A DNA stretch of 64,000 bases, from contig NZ_CP126980.1 in NCBI RefSeq assembly GCF_030252345.1, positions 6,835,501 to 6,899,500 of the forward strand, in the 5' to 3' direction. The translations under genes and the position numbers were made by a program. The DNA comes from Actinoplanes oblitus. GTDB lineage: Bacteria > Actinomycetota > Actinomycetes > Mycobacteriales > Micromonosporaceae. The notes below the pieces were generated by a model. The model searched no databases. It worked only from the letters and a program-made list of their open reading frames with translations, and was not told where the DNA came from. Below, piece after piece: positions 1-9,045 of this stretch (position 1 is its first letter; each line of letters starts with the position of its first letter).

Positions 1-2
1 TG

Positions 3-419
3 CTGCTGCCGGACGGCCGGGTGGTCACCATGGGCAGCGACCCGATCTACGACCGCTCCGGCAGGAACCCCGGCGTCTTCGAACAGCGGATCGAGATCTA
101 CAGCCCGCCCTACCTGTTCCGCGGCGCCCGCCCGGAAATCGTGGGCGGACCGGACGAGGTCGCCCGGGGGCACACCGTCTCGTTCGGCACCTGGGACGCC
201 GACCGGATCCGCACCGCACGGCTGATCCGCCCCAGCGCCGTCACCCACGCCACCGACCTCGATCAGCGCTCGATCGCCCTCCCGATCCGCCGCGCCCCCG
301 GCGGCCTCCTGGTCGAGATCCCGCAGGAGCGCGGCCTGGTGCCCACCGGCTGGTACATGCTCTTCGTCACCGACACCGCGGGCATCCCGTCCCGGGCCAC
401 CTGGGTGCACGTCTCCTGA
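3..419 (+). CDS. Galactose oxidase-like protein, C-terminal part (5' end outside window)
   Basis: The reading frame is already open at the window edge and ends at 417-419. The visible ~138 residues begin with an LLPDGRVVTMGSDP-type kelch turn, followed by a DUF1929-like C-terminal beta domain (conserved EIYSPPYLF near the start, GWYMLFVTDTAGIPS near the end). This is the usual end of secreted galactose/glyoxal oxidase-like proteins, which are copper radical oxidases or structural relatives. The catalytic kelch domain lies upstream, so enzyme activity cannot be judged here. A strong hairpin follows the stop. Confidence 0.72.
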   Translation: MLPDGRVVTMGSDPIYDRSGRNPGVFEQRIEIYSPPYLFRGARPEIVGGPDEVARGHTVSFGTWDADRIRTARLIRPSAVTHATDLDQRSIALPIRRAPGGLLVEIPQERGLVPTGWYMLFVTDTAGIPSRATWVHVS

Positions 420-422
420 CTC

Positions 423-455
423 GCGGGGAGGGCCGCCACCACGGCCCTCCCCCGC
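423..455. terminator. Bidirectional hairpin terminator
   Basis: GCGGGGAGGGCCG (423-435) pairs with CGGCCCTCCCCCGC (442-455), with one bulged base and a 6-nt loop. It lies between the convergent oxidase and reductase-like genes. No U tract is visible, as is common in high-GC actinomycetes. Confidence 0.65.
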
Positions 456-457
456 GC

Positions 458-1096
458 TCAGCCGGCCGGGCGCAGCAGCGCGGGATCCACGTCGGGCACC
501 GCGAACCGGGGGTTGTGACCGGATCCGACCACCCGCATCACGAACCCGGCCGCCTCCTCCAACTGCCGCGCCGCACCCAGCCCGCCGACCACCCCGGCCC
601 GCCCGCCGAGATCCCCGATCAGCGCCGACGCCCGGTCCAGCGCCTCCGGGTCGTCCCCGCAGATCGCCACCACCGGCGCCTGCTCGGCCGGCCCGGTGCG
701 CGGCCACGACGCCCCGGCGAACAGGTGCAGCGCCTTCACCACCGAGGCGCCGGTCGCCGTGCGCGCCACCAACTCCGCCGCCGAGCCCAGCAGCTCGCCG
801 GTCGCGTAGTCCACGGGGTTCGTGCAGTCCAGTACGGCCTTGCCGGCCAGCGTCCCGCGATCCGCGCCGATCAGCGCCAGCGCCTCCGCCAGACCGGCCC
901 AGGCGACGGCGATCACCACCACGTCGACCCGCGAACCGAAGCCGGCCGGATCGGCGCCGTGGCCGCCGATCTCCCGCGCCGCCTCGGTGACGTGCTCCGG
1001 GTCGCGGCCGGTCACCAGCACCGCGTGGCCGGCGTCCACCCAGACCCGGCCCAGCGCCCGGGCCAGACTGCCGGTACCGAGAATGCCAACGTTCAC
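458..1096 (-). CDS. NADPH-dependent F420 reductase-family protein
   Basis: The 212-residue protein begins with a dinucleotide-binding Rossmann motif (GILGTGSLARALGRVW, residues 4-19) followed by the VTGRDP segment. In this family these form the NADP-binding pocket. The middle contains DCTNPVDY, typical of F420:NADP oxidoreductase-like proteins (NAD_binding_10/F420_oxidored). Such proteins move hydride between NADPH and a deazaflavin or act as uncharacterised reductases. The start ATG follows a GGAG-like site (rev. comp. of 'tctcctt'). A distant homologue lies at 55548-56213 in this window. Substrate is unknown. Confidence 0.7.
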   Translation of the reverse strand: MNVGILGTGSLARALGRVWVDAGHAVLVTGRDPEHVTEAAREIGGHGADPAGFGSRVDVVVIAVAWAGLAEALALIGADRGTLAGKAVLDCTNPVDYATGELLGSAAELVARTATGASVVKALHLFAGASWPRTGPAEQAPVVAICGDDPEALDRASALIGDLGGRAGVVGGLGAARQLEEAAGFVMRVVGSGHNPRFAVPDVDPALLRPAG

Positions 1097-1208
1097 AGCG
1101 ATCTCCTTCGTCGAGGTGATGACGCCGAGAACGCTAGGAACGCTCGCCGCCCTGGCCCGATGGGCCGCCGACCACCAGGCCGAACTGGTCTGATCCGGCC
1201 GGCGGGGC

Positions 1209-2195
1209 TCAGTTGGTCGCCAGGGCCAGGGCGTACTCCGGCCACCACTGGCCGGCCGGCGGCGCGCCGGAGCCGCATGCGCCGTCCGACTCGCCCGGGC
1301 GTTTCACCCACAGGTACGCGTCGACCCGCTGGTGCCCGGTCTGCGTGGTGGGCGCCGGGCCCAGCGCCCGGCCCGGCGGGTTGCACCAGTGGCCGTCGCC
1401 GGAGCTCGCCGTGGTGGCCGGCCCGTTGCCGTTGCGGCTGGTGTCGATCACGAAGTGCTTGCCGCCCAGCTCGTCGGAGATCGCCGTCCCGTACCCGATG
1501 TTCGCCTCGGTGGTCTCGAAGTTCGCCACGTTGAGGCTGAACCCGTCGGCGTCGGCCACCCCGGCCCGCCGCAGCGCGTCCGCCACCCGGTCCACGTCCT
1601 TGACCCAGCCGGGGTTCCCGGCGTCCAGGTAGACCCGCACCCCCGGATCCGCCTCGAACGCCCGGATCGCCTCGCCGAGCAGCGCGAACCGCTCACCGGC
1701 GTCCCCGTCGGACAGGCAGCCCTGCAGCACGTGGGTCACCGCGTCCGGCTCCAGCACGACCAGCGCCGGCGACCCGTGCACCGCCCCGGCCAACTGGGCG
1801 ATCCAGTCCCGGTAGGCGGCGGCGTCCGGCGCCCCGCCCCCGGAGTGGCCGCCGCAGTCGCGACGCGGCACGTAGTAGGCGACCAGCACCGGGGTCCGCC
1901 CGGCCGCCGCCGCCGAGGTGACCAGGTCGCGGGCCCGGTCGGCGAAGCCGGGATCGGCGTCCGCGAACCACACCGCGGTCGGCTCGTCGGCGATCCGCCG
2001 GACCGCCGCCGCGTCCGCCGGGCGGCCGGCCGCGTCCCAGGCCCGCACCTGGGCGGCCGCCGCCCCGGCCGGCTCCACGTAGAACTGCTCGACCGGCGGC
2101 GCCGGCACCGGCTCGGGCCGGGAGCCGGCCTCGGCCGTGCAGGCCGCGACGCTCGCGCACGCGACAGCGGCCAGGACCGCGCAACGAACTCTCAT
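1209..2195 (-). CDS. GH6-family glycoside hydrolase, lipoprotein (endoglucanase-like)
   Basis: The 328-residue protein has a lipoprotein signal (lipobox SVAAC, Cys19) and a glycoside hydrolase family 6 domain. Visible GH6 hallmarks are the YVEP start of the domain, the VVLEPDAV strand carrying the catalytic Asp, the VYLDAGNPGW segment, and a C-terminal NPPGRALG / YLWVKRPGESDG / WPEYALALA block. GH6 enzymes invert beta-1,4-glucosidic bonds of cellulose. The single domain without a cellulose-binding module and the lipid anchor suggest a surface-bound endoglucanase. It is apparently monocistronic. Confidence 0.87.
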   Translation of the reverse strand: MRVRCAVLAAVACASVAACTAEAGSRPEPVPAPPVEQFYVEPAGAAAAQVRAWDAAGRPADAAAVRRIADEPTAVWFADADPGFADRARDLVTSAAAAGRTPVLVAYYVPRRDCGGHSGGGAPDAAAYRDWIAQLAGAVHGSPALVVLEPDAVTHVLQGCLSDGDAGERFALLGEAIRAFEADPGVRVYLDAGNPGWVKDVDRVADALRRAGVADADGFSLNVANFETTEANIGYGTAISDELGGKHFVIDTSRNGNGPATTASSGDGHWCNPPGRALGPAPTTQTGHQRVDAYLWVKRPGESDGACGSGAPPAGQWWPEYALALATN

Positions 2196-2213
2196 GTCCC
2201 CTTTTTCACCGTT

Positions 2214-2672
2214 TCAGCGCACCGATCGGGCCACCTCGCTCGCCTCCTCGAGCGTGGCGAATCCCTCCAGCCGGTAGGTGACGGTCCGGGAGCTCCCGAT
2301 CAGGGCCGGACCGGCGAGGCGGGCGGTCTCGGTCCGGGTCACGCCGCCCTCGTCGACGTACGTGATCGGATGCGGCGCGGTCAGCCGCACCGCGACGTCA
2401 CCGACACCCTCCACCCACTGCCCGTCCGGCGCCGTCTTCAGGAACACCGGGTCCACCATTCCGTCAAACTGGTCAAACCGCACGGTACCGCCCCGGTAGA
2501 CGAGGGTGACCACCCGCGGCGCGCCGTTTTTGTCCGGATCGGCGATAAGCACCCGGTCGGGCGACCCCACCTTCGCCGGCACCGCGACCGGGAACGTCGC
2601 CGGCAACGCGACGCGCGGACCGGCGCGACACTCGGCCGGGTCGCCGGCGGCGGGCCAGCCGGGCTGCGGCAC
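2214..2672 (-). CDS. Hypothetical protein, probably lacking an N-terminal anchor
   Basis: This 152-residue protein is not confidently recognised. It has a beta-rich pattern (VLIADPDKNGAPRVVTLVYR, then FDQFDG, PVFLK, and a TATLEEA-like end) resembling the extracellular domains of actinobacterial membrane proteins paired with sigma factors. No signal peptide or membrane segment is present. An in-frame stop lies only five codons upstream of the GTG start, so the gene may be N-terminally truncated relative to its relatives. It is divergent from the diguanylate cyclase gene, only 35 bp away. Confidence 0.5.
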   Translation of the reverse strand: MPQPGWPAAGDPAECRAGPRVALPATFPVAVPAKVGSPDRVLIADPDKNGAPRVVTLVYRGGTVRFDQFDGMVDPVFLKTAPDGQWVEGVGDVAVRLTAPHPITYVDEGGVTRTETARLAGPALIGSSRTVTYRLEGFATLEEASEVARSVR

Positions 2673-2707
2673 GTCGCCGACTCCTCAGGTACGCGCCGGA
2701 CCGGCCG

Positions 2708-4198
2708 ATGGGCTCGCACGTGCTGCTCCGTTGCTACGCCGCGATCGTCACCGTGCTGGTGGCGACGTATCTGGCGTGGCCGTACGAGCTGCGGTCCTGG
2801 CCGTTCCTGGCGGTCACCTCGACCGCCGTGCCCGCCGTGCTCGTCGCCCTGCGCCGCGCGCCGGCCGGCAGCCGGGCGCCGTGGTGGCTGATGCTGGCCG
2901 CGATGGTGCTCTACAACACCGGCAACGTCATCTGGATCTGGCTCACCACCGTCGGCGGGCGACCCAACGGTGACGGCGGCTTCGCCGACGTCCTGTTCAC
3001 CGCGGCCGGTGCGTTATTGCTGGCCGGAGCACTTCTGGTGGTACGCCTGCGCAGCCGCGGCGACATCGGCGGGGTGATCGACTCGGTGATCACCGCTGTC
3101 GCGCTCGGCGGCGTGCTGTGGGACGCGGTGCTGCTGCCGGTGAACACCGCTCACCACCTGCCGCCGACGCAGCAGATCGCCGCCTTCCTGGACCTCCTGG
3201 CGGTCAGCGGCACGCTCGGCGCGATGCTGCGGGTGTCCCGGAACTCGGTGGCCGGCCGGTCGGCGTCGGTCCGGCTGCTCGCGGCCGGCATCGCGCTGAC
3301 CCTGGCCGGCAAGGTGATGGCGCCGCTGGTGACGGGCGTGGACGGGATGCGGCCGGACTGGACGAACGTGATCTACCTGGCCGCCTACGCGGCGCTGGGC
3401 TGCGCGGCGCTGCACCCGTCGGTGGCCACCATGCTCAGCGGCACGCCGGCGCCGGACGACGACCTGACCCGCGGGCGGCTCACCTTCCTCGGGACGATGC
3501 TGGCGCTGACCCCGCTGGTCGGCGGCGGCCGGGCGATGCTGGGCCTGCCGGTGGACGGCGAGCTGATCGCGCTGTCGTCGGCGGCGCTGGTCCCCCTCGT
3601 CATGATCCGGATCGCCCGGCTCGCGGCACAGCGCCGGGCCGCCGAGCAGGCGCTGCACCACCTGGCCACCCGCGACGCCCTCACCGGCCTGCCCAACCGG
3701 GCCGCCTGCCTCGACGCCCTGGCCGTCGCCCTGCCGGCCGCCACCGCCGGCGCACCGGCCACCGCCGTCCTCCCCGCGGCGGGTTCACCCGCCCCTGGTG
3801 ATCACCTCACCGTGCTCTTCTGCGACCTGGACGGGTTCAAGCCGGTCAACGACCGGCTCGGGCACTCGGCCGGCGACGAGTTGCTGGTCGCGGTGGCGGA
3901 CCGGCTGCGCGGCTGCGTCCGGGAGGGCGACCTGGTGAGCCGCTTCGGCGGGGACGAGTTCGTGCTGGTCTGCCACGGTCCCGGCGCGGTCACCGCGGTC
4001 AGCGACCGGATCGCCGCGATGGCCACCGAACCGTTCGCCGCCGGTGGCGAACAGGTCCGGATCGGGATCAGCGTGGGCGCGGCCGAGGCCCGGCCCGCCG
4101 ACACCGTCGACCACCTGGTGCGCCGCGCCGACCTGGCCATGTACGAGGCCAAGAAGACCAAGCAGGTGGGCAGGCTGAGCCTGGTGCTGGCCGCCTGA
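2708..4198 (+). CDS. Membrane diguanylate cyclase (GGDEF)
   Basis: The 496-residue protein has about eight hydrophobic segments in residues 1-310 (a MASE-like sensory region of unassigned family). A GGDEF domain follows from ~residue 315 (starting ATRDALTGLPNR). The active-site loop is an intact GGDEF (~residue 414), and an RxxD motif (REGD) sits exactly five residues before it, as expected for the product-inhibition I-site. It should therefore make cyclic di-GMP and be feedback-inhibited. No EAL domain is present. Cyclic di-GMP controls development in actinomycetes. The signal sensed is unknown. Confidence 0.9.
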   Translation: MGSHVLLRCYAAIVTVLVATYLAWPYELRSWPFLAVTSTAVPAVLVALRRAPAGSRAPWWLMLAAMVLYNTGNVIWIWLTTVGGRPNGDGGFADVLFTAAGALLLAGALLVVRLRSRGDIGGVIDSVITAVALGGVLWDAVLLPVNTAHHLPPTQQIAAFLDLLAVSGTLGAMLRVSRNSVAGRSASVRLLAAGIALTLAGKVMAPLVTGVDGMRPDWTNVIYLAAYAALGCAALHPSVATMLSGTPAPDDDLTRGRLTFLGTMLALTPLVGGGRAMLGLPVDGELIALSSAALVPLVMIRIARLAAQRRAAEQALHHLATRDALTGLPNRAACLDALAVALPAATAGAPATAVLPAAGSPAPGDHLTVLFCDLDGFKPVNDRLGHSAGDELLVAVADRLRGCVREGDLVSRFGGDEFVLVCHGPGAVTAVSDRIAAMATEPFAAGGEQVRIGISVGAAEARPADTVDHLVRRADLAMYEAKKTKQVGRLSLVLAA

Positions 4199-4273
4199 GA
4201 GCCGCGCCGCGGCACCGGGGTGGCGCGGACGTCGCGGGGCGGGCTGGGCGGGACGGCTCCGGGCGTACCGAAA

Positions 4274-4876
4274 TCAGATCTTGCGGAAGACGTCCAGGAC
4301 GAACCACTCGTCCTCGTGGTGGATGACGCGGTCGAGGGCCGGCAGCTCGGCGAGCCGGGCGTGGACGTTGAAGCCGTCGTAGCCGCCCGGGTTGTCGCGG
4401 TCGCGGAAGTGCACCGAGAGCAGGTCGCCGCCGGGTTCCAGGCGGGCGAGCAGGCCGTCGATCATCAGCTGGAGATCGTCGGCGGAGAGGTAGTAGAGCA
4501 GGTCGCCGACGACGATCAGGTCGAACGTGCCGTCCGGCAGCTCGGCCGGCAGCAGGGCGCGGGAGACCTGGACGTGCGGCAGCGCGGCGGTCGCCGCGCG
4601 GGCCTGGACCACCGCCTCCTCGACGCAGTCGACGGCCACCACCTCGTCGCAGCGCGCCGCGAGCATCACGCTGAGCACACCGACAGCGCAGCCCGGCTCG
4701 TAGCAGCGCCGATAGCGCCGGCCGGGCAGGCTGGCCATCGCGACAGCGTATTTGCGCTGGTCGCTCCACTTGGTGGCGTTGTCCCAGGGATCGTCCTTGG
4801 CCTCGTAGAGACCGATGAAATGGTCGAGGGAGTAGGACGCCTCCGGCGGCATGGCATCACCCTGGGTACGTGTCAC
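4274..4876 (-). CDS. SAM-dependent methyltransferase (NodS-like)
   Basis: The 200-residue class I methyltransferase has motif I YEPGCAVGVLSVMLA (~residues 59-73), the acidic AVDCVEEAV loop, and FDLIVVGDLLYYLS as motif II/III. The overall arrangement, starting with FxGLYEAKDDPWDNATKWSDQRKY, matches NodS-like N-methyltransferases and related small-molecule enzymes. An ATG at 4852 (MPPEASY) is an alternative start. It is apparently monocistronic, and the substrate cannot be inferred from context. Confidence 0.72.
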   Translation of the reverse strand: MTRTQGDAMPPEASYSLDHFIGLYEAKDDPWDNATKWSDQRKYAVAMASLPGRRYRRCYEPGCAVGVLSVMLAARCDEVVAVDCVEEAVVQARAATAALPHVQVSRALLPAELPDGTFDLIVVGDLLYYLSADDLQLMIDGLLARLEPGGDLLSVHFRDRDNPGGYDGFNVHARLAELPALDRVIHHEDEWFVLDVFRKI

Positions 4877-4895
4877 CCCGCGATTCTGCCTGACC

Positions 4896-5948
4896 TCAGC
4901 GGGACTGGACGGTGAGGGCTCCCACCCCCTCCTCCGAGTCGAGCCGGATGCCGTCGTCGCCGCGACCGCTTCTGATCACGTCGCCCCGGCCCACCCCGTC
5001 GTCGGTCCGGCCGTAGACGGTGACCGAGCCGGCGCCCTCCCGGAAGAACGCGCGGACCGGAACCTCCCGGTCGGTGACGATCCGCCAGTTGCCGAGCCCG
5101 CCGCGCTCGACGATCGGGATCGCGGCGCGCTGGGCGGGCAGCACCAGGTCCAGGGTGCCGGCGCCGCCGATCAGCTCGATCGCGCCGACCCGGCCGCCGG
5201 AGAGGTCGATCCGGCCGGTGTTGACCCCGCCGCGCATCGTGAACGACCAGCGCACCTCGTCGCTGAGCCGGATCGCCAGGCTGGCCGAGCCGGTCTCCCG
5301 GCCACTCGGCGCGACAGTGACGGTGACCCGGTCGTCGTCCACCTTGGCGCGCGCCCTGATCGTGCTGTCCTCGCCGACGCTCACCGCGACGATCCCGTCG
5401 CCGACGTCGCCGACCTCGACCTGCAGCCGGGTGACGCCGTCGGCGAGTTCGAGGGTGGCCGCCTCCGGGACGGCCGGCGCGGCGGAGGTCGTCGTCCCGG
5501 CGCCACGCGGTGCGGCCGCCGACGTGGGCGCGGCGGTGGTCGGGCTGGGCGGCGGCGAGGTGCCTATCGACACCGGCGGGTTGGGCGCCTCGGTGACGGC
5601 GGACGGCACGGGCAGGGGTGGCGCGGGCAGGCTCGCGATCGGGTCGCCGGCCGGGGTCCGCAGCCGGGAGACCACGGCGAAGACGCCGCCGCCGACCAGC
5701 AGGACCGCGGCGAGCAGCACGATCGCGGGTTTGAGGTCCCTGCCGGTACGCCGGTCCGGCACCGTCTCCGGATACACGCGCGCCACCGGCGGGGTCCGCA
5801 GGCGCGTGGGATCGGCTCCGGGCAGCTCGTAGTGGTCGGCGGGCGGGCCCAGCCGGTGCGGCGCGTCGGGCCAGTAGTCGGAGATCCGGGGCAGGCCCGA
5901 TGGGAGTCTGGACGGTTCGTCGCCGGTCTCGGGTGCTGCACTTTCCAC
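4896..5948 (-). CDS. Single-pass membrane protein with extracellular beta domain
   Basis: The frame extends to 6125, but the GTG at 5948 has a GAGGAG site six bases upstream, so the likely protein is 350 residues. It has a cytosolic Pro-rich N-terminus, one membrane helix (IVLLAAVLLVGGGVFAVV), a Ser/Thr/Pro/Ala linker, and a ~150-residue extracellular beta-rich domain of repeated short strands (GGVNTGRIDLSGGRVGAIEL). That pattern resembles adhesin-like or DUF4097-type beta-solenoid proteins. The function is unknown. It is divergent from the AbfB-domain gene. Confidence 0.6.
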   Translation of the reverse strand: MESAAPETGDEPSRLPSGLPRISDYWPDAPHRLGPPADHYELPGADPTRLRTPPVARVYPETVPDRRTGRDLKPAIVLLAAVLLVGGGVFAVVSRLRTPAGDPIASLPAPPLPVPSAVTEAPNPPVSIGTSPPPSPTTAAPTSAAAPRGAGTTTSAAPAVPEAATLELADGVTRLQVEVGDVGDGIVAVSVGEDSTIRARAKVDDDRVTVTVAPSGRETGSASLAIRLSDEVRWSFTMRGGVNTGRIDLSGGRVGAIELIGGAGTLDLVLPAQRAAIPIVERGGLGNWRIVTDREVPVRAFFREGAGSVTVYGRTDDGVGRGDVIRSGRGDDGIRLDSEEGVGALTVQSR

Positions 5949-6146
5949 GCGGGTCTCCTCGATGCGGTCACCCGGCACCCCATGTAGCCGGATGGTCCCT
6001 GGAGGTATACGCATCGATCCGCACATCGGTTCGGCCGCACCCCAAAGATTTGTCCCCCGTCCGGAAAATTGATTGAGCAAGCTCTTGATATCCGCCAGCC
6101 GCCCGGGAAAGATTCGTTTGTCCAAGTTCAGCAGGAAGCGAAATAC

Positions 6147-7019
6147 ATGCCGGAAGACGACACCCGTTCAGGTTTGCGGGTCGGCCGCTGGGTTCCGCCG
6201 TATTCCCCCGATGGACGGTCCCGGAAAGAGCCGATCCGGTCCACCGCTCCCCCCTCGTTCCCGCCCCCCTCGATCGCCGGTTTCCCGCCGTGGCCCCGGC
6301 ACGCCGGGGGCACCCGGCGGCGGGCCGCGCTGGCCGCCGTCGCGGTGGCCACCCTCGGCGCCGCAGTGGTCTCCTTCCTGGCCCTGCGCGGCGGTGATCC
6401 GACCGCCGAGCCGGAGTTCCTGACCGGCACGGTGCCGCCGGTGCCGCCGCCCGCGCAGACCGTCATCATCGAGCCGACCACCAGCTCAAGCCCGGCTTTC
6501 AGCTTCAGTCCGATCGGGAGCGCTCCCAAATCCACGCCGCGCCATCGAGCGAAGCCGGTCACTACGTCAGCCAGTCCCAGCCGGCGCCCGGCGGTCACGC
6601 TGCGTGTCGGCTCGACGGTCGCGCTGACCGTCGCCGACCGCCCCGGGTACCGCGTTCGGCACCGCGACTTTCTCGGACGAATCGACCCCATCGGGCCGGG
6701 CCGGGACGACCCCGGCCGAGCCGATTCCAGCTTCACCGTCCGTGGCGGACTGGCGAATTCCGGATGCGTATCCCTCGAATCTGTAAACTTTCCAGGGTAT
6801 TTTTTGCGGCACCAGAACTTCGCAATAAAACTCCACCGGCAGGACTGGTCCGATCTTTTCGCGAAAGACGCCACTTTCTGCCCGGTCGTCATTCGTTCGG
6901 GAGCCGCACTCACGTTACGGTCCATCAATTATTCGGACCTGTTCGTGGTCGAGTCGGGCGAACGCCTGTTCCTCCGCAAGGACGGCGCACTCGCCCTCGT
7001 CCCGCGGGACGTGGGCTGA
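6147..7019 (+). CDS. Membrane-anchored AbfB (arabinose-binding) domain protein
   Basis: The ATG at 6147 is preceded by AGGAAG eight bases upstream and gives 290 residues. The upstream extension to 6069 has no such site. A Pro-rich cytosolic segment is followed by one membrane helix (ALAAVAVATLGAAVVSFLAL), a Ser/Thr/Pro linker, and a C-terminal beta-trefoil-like AbfB domain (conserved SVNFPGYFLRHQNF and DLFAKDATFCPV). AbfB domains (CBM42) bind arabinofuranose side chains. No catalytic domain is present, so it may tether the cell to arabinan or arabinoxylan. The A/T-richer 3' half differs slightly in composition from its neighbours. Confidence 0.78.
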   Translation: MPEDDTRSGLRVGRWVPPYSPDGRSRKEPIRSTAPPSFPPPSIAGFPPWPRHAGGTRRRAALAAVAVATLGAAVVSFLALRGGDPTAEPEFLTGTVPPVPPPAQTVIIEPTTSSSPAFSFSPIGSAPKSTPRHRAKPVTTSASPSRRPAVTLRVGSTVALTVADRPGYRVRHRDFLGRIDPIGPGRDDPGRADSSFTVRGGLANSGCVSLESVNFPGYFLRHQNFAIKLHRQDWSDLFAKDATFCPVVIRSGAALTLRSINYSDLFVVESGERLFLRKDGALALVPRDVG

Positions 7020-7021
7020 CG

Positions 7022-7064
7022 GACGAGGGTGCTGCTTCAAGGCCCCCGAAGCAGCACCCTCGTC
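7022..7064. terminator. Bidirectional hairpin terminator
   Basis: A perfect 17-bp inverted repeat (GACGAGGGTGCTGCTTC at 7022-7038 and its complement at 7048-7064, 9-nt loop) sits between the convergent AbfB and GH42 genes. Confidence 0.8.
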
Positions 7065-7071
7065 GTCGCGG

Positions 7072-9045
7072 TCAGCGGACCAGCACACCCCGGGGTTCGA
7101 GGATGCCGTCCGGGCCCAGGTCGACCGGCTCGGCCGTCCGGTTGATCAGGAACCGGTGCTCGCCACGCACCGCCAGCTCGACCCGGCCACGCAGCTCCGG
7201 TGGCAACTCGCTGACCACCCCGGCCGCGTCCAGCAGCGCCGGCAGCACCACGGTGAGGCCGTCGGCGCCGAGCCGGGTGGAGACGTACGCCGCCGACCCG
7301 GCGCCCACCGCGCGCCGGGTGATCGCCGCACGTTCCGCCTGGTCACCGGTCTTGTAACGGGCCAGGATCTCGACGTCCGGGCCGGTGACGTCGATCCGGT
7401 CGGTCCAGAGCGTGCCGGTCGTCCCGTTGTCCAGTTCGGCGGTTTCGCCGTCGAGGAGCGGGGCGAACTCCTCGATCCGGATGCCGAGGAGGTCACTCAG
7501 CGCCCCCGGGTACCCGCCGAGCCAGATCTGATCGTTCTGGTCCACGATCCCGGAGAAGTAGGTGGTGACCAGATGCCCTCGGTTCCCGGCATAGCGGGTG
7601 AGCCGTTGCGCCAGGTCGGCCGGCACCACGTGCAGGATCGGCGCGATGACCATCCGATAGTCGTCCCAGCCGGCCCCGGCCGGCACCACGTCCGCGCGGA
7701 TCCCCAGGTCGAGCAGCGCGGTGTACCAGTCGAGGGCCTCCTGCTTGTAGCGCAGCCGGTCGGTCGGGTGCGAGTCGTGCTCGGCCACCCACCACGACTC
7801 CCAGTCGAACAGGATCGCCACGTCGGCCCGCGTCCTGGCGGAGCCGGCCACCGACGCGAGGGACGCCAGCCGCTGACCGAGGTCGACCACCGTACGGAAG
7901 ACCGCGCTGTCCTCCCCGGCGTGCGGCACCATCGCCGAGTGGTACTTCTCCGCACCGGCCTTCGACTGCCGCCACTGGAAGAAGCAGACCGCGTCCGCAC
8001 CGTGCGCCACGTGGGTGAGCGAGTCCCGGTGCAGCTCCCCCGGCTTCTTCGCCAGGTTCACCGGCTGCCAGTTCACCGCGCTGGTCGAATGCTCCATCAG
8101 GAACCACGGCCGCCCACCGGCGAGGTTCCCGGTCAGGTTCGCCGAGAAGGACAGCTCGTCGCGCGCCTGCGGGCCGGGCTGCACGTAGTGGTCGTTGGCG
8201 ACGAAGTCCACCTCGCCCGCCCAGTCCGCGTAGTTCATCGGGCTCATCTCGCCCATCACCATGAAGTTCGTGGTGACCGGCACGTCCGGGGTGAGCTCGT
8301 GGAGCAGGTCCCGCTCGGCGATCAGGTGCTCCTTGAGCGCGTCCGAGGAGAACCGCTTGAAGTCCAGCCGCTGGGTCGGGTTCGGATGGGTGGTGGCCTG
8401 CCGGGGCGGGATGATCTGGTCCCAGTCGGAGTAGCGCTGCGACCAGAAGTCGGTGCCCCACGCCGCGTTCAGCCCGTCCAGGGTGTGGTACCTGTCGCGC
8501 AGCCAGGCGCGGAACGCCACCGCCGCGTCGTCCGAGTAGTCGTAGACGTTGTGACAGCCCAGCTCGTTGTTGACGTGCCAGGCGACCAGGGCGGGGTGCT
8601 TGCCGTACCGGGTGGCCAGGACGCGGACCAGGCGCAGGGCGTGCGCCCGGAAGACCGGCGAGGTGGGCCGCCAGTGCTGCCGGCCACCCGGCCACACGGT
8701 GTTGCCGTGCTTGTCGACCGGCAGGATCTCCGGGTGCCGGGCGATCAGCCACGGCGGCGGGGAGGCGGTGGCGGTGGCCAGGTCGACGTCGATGCCACCG
8801 GCGTGCAGCAGGTCCATGATCTCGTCGAGCCAGGCGAAGTCGTACACCTCGGGCCGCGGCTGGATCCGGGCCCAGGAGAAGATCGCCAGCGAGACGACGG
8901 TGACACCGGCCTCGCGCATGGCCCGGACGTCGGCGTCCCAGACCTCGCGTGGCCATTGCTCGGGGTTGTAGTCGGCGCCGTACTCCAGCCGGGGCGCCCC
9001 GGCGCGGCGCAGCCAGCGCCGGGGCGTCGTGTCTTCCGTCGTCAT
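7072..9045 (-). CDS. GH42 beta-galactosidase
   Basis: The 657-residue intracellular enzyme (no signal peptide) has the GH42 TIM barrel (start LEYGADYNPEQWP; SLAIFSWARIQP), the acid/base Glu in AWHVNNELGCHN (~residue 164), and the nucleophile Glu in WFLMEHSTSAVNWQP (~residue 315). A trimerisation domain and a short C-terminal beta domain follow. GH42 enzymes release galactose from beta-galactosides, often plant-derived galacto-oligosaccharides. Its ATG overlaps the stop of the binding-protein gene (ATGA), so it is translated as the last gene of the transport operon. The longer open frame to 9489 is spurious. Confidence 0.93.
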   Translation of the reverse strand: MTTEDTTPRRWLRRAGAPRLEYGADYNPEQWPREVWDADVRAMREAGVTVVSLAIFSWARIQPRPEVYDFAWLDEIMDLLHAGGIDVDLATATASPPPWLIARHPEILPVDKHGNTVWPGGRQHWRPTSPVFRAHALRLVRVLATRYGKHPALVAWHVNNELGCHNVYDYSDDAAVAFRAWLRDRYHTLDGLNAAWGTDFWSQRYSDWDQIIPPRQATTHPNPTQRLDFKRFSSDALKEHLIAERDLLHELTPDVPVTTNFMVMGEMSPMNYADWAGEVDFVANDHYVQPGPQARDELSFSANLTGNLAGGRPWFLMEHSTSAVNWQPVNLAKKPGELHRDSLTHVAHGADAVCFFQWRQSKAGAEKYHSAMVPHAGEDSAVFRTVVDLGQRLASLASVAGSARTRADVAILFDWESWWVAEHDSHPTDRLRYKQEALDWYTALLDLGIRADVVPAGAGWDDYRMVIAPILHVVPADLAQRLTRYAGNRGHLVTTYFSGIVDQNDQIWLGGYPGALSDLLGIRIEEFAPLLDGETAELDNGTTGTLWTDRIDVTGPDVEILARYKTGDQAERAAITRRAVGAGSAAYVSTRLGADGLTVVLPALLDAAGVVSELPPELRGRVELAVRGEHRFLINRTAEPVDLGPDGILEPRGVLVR

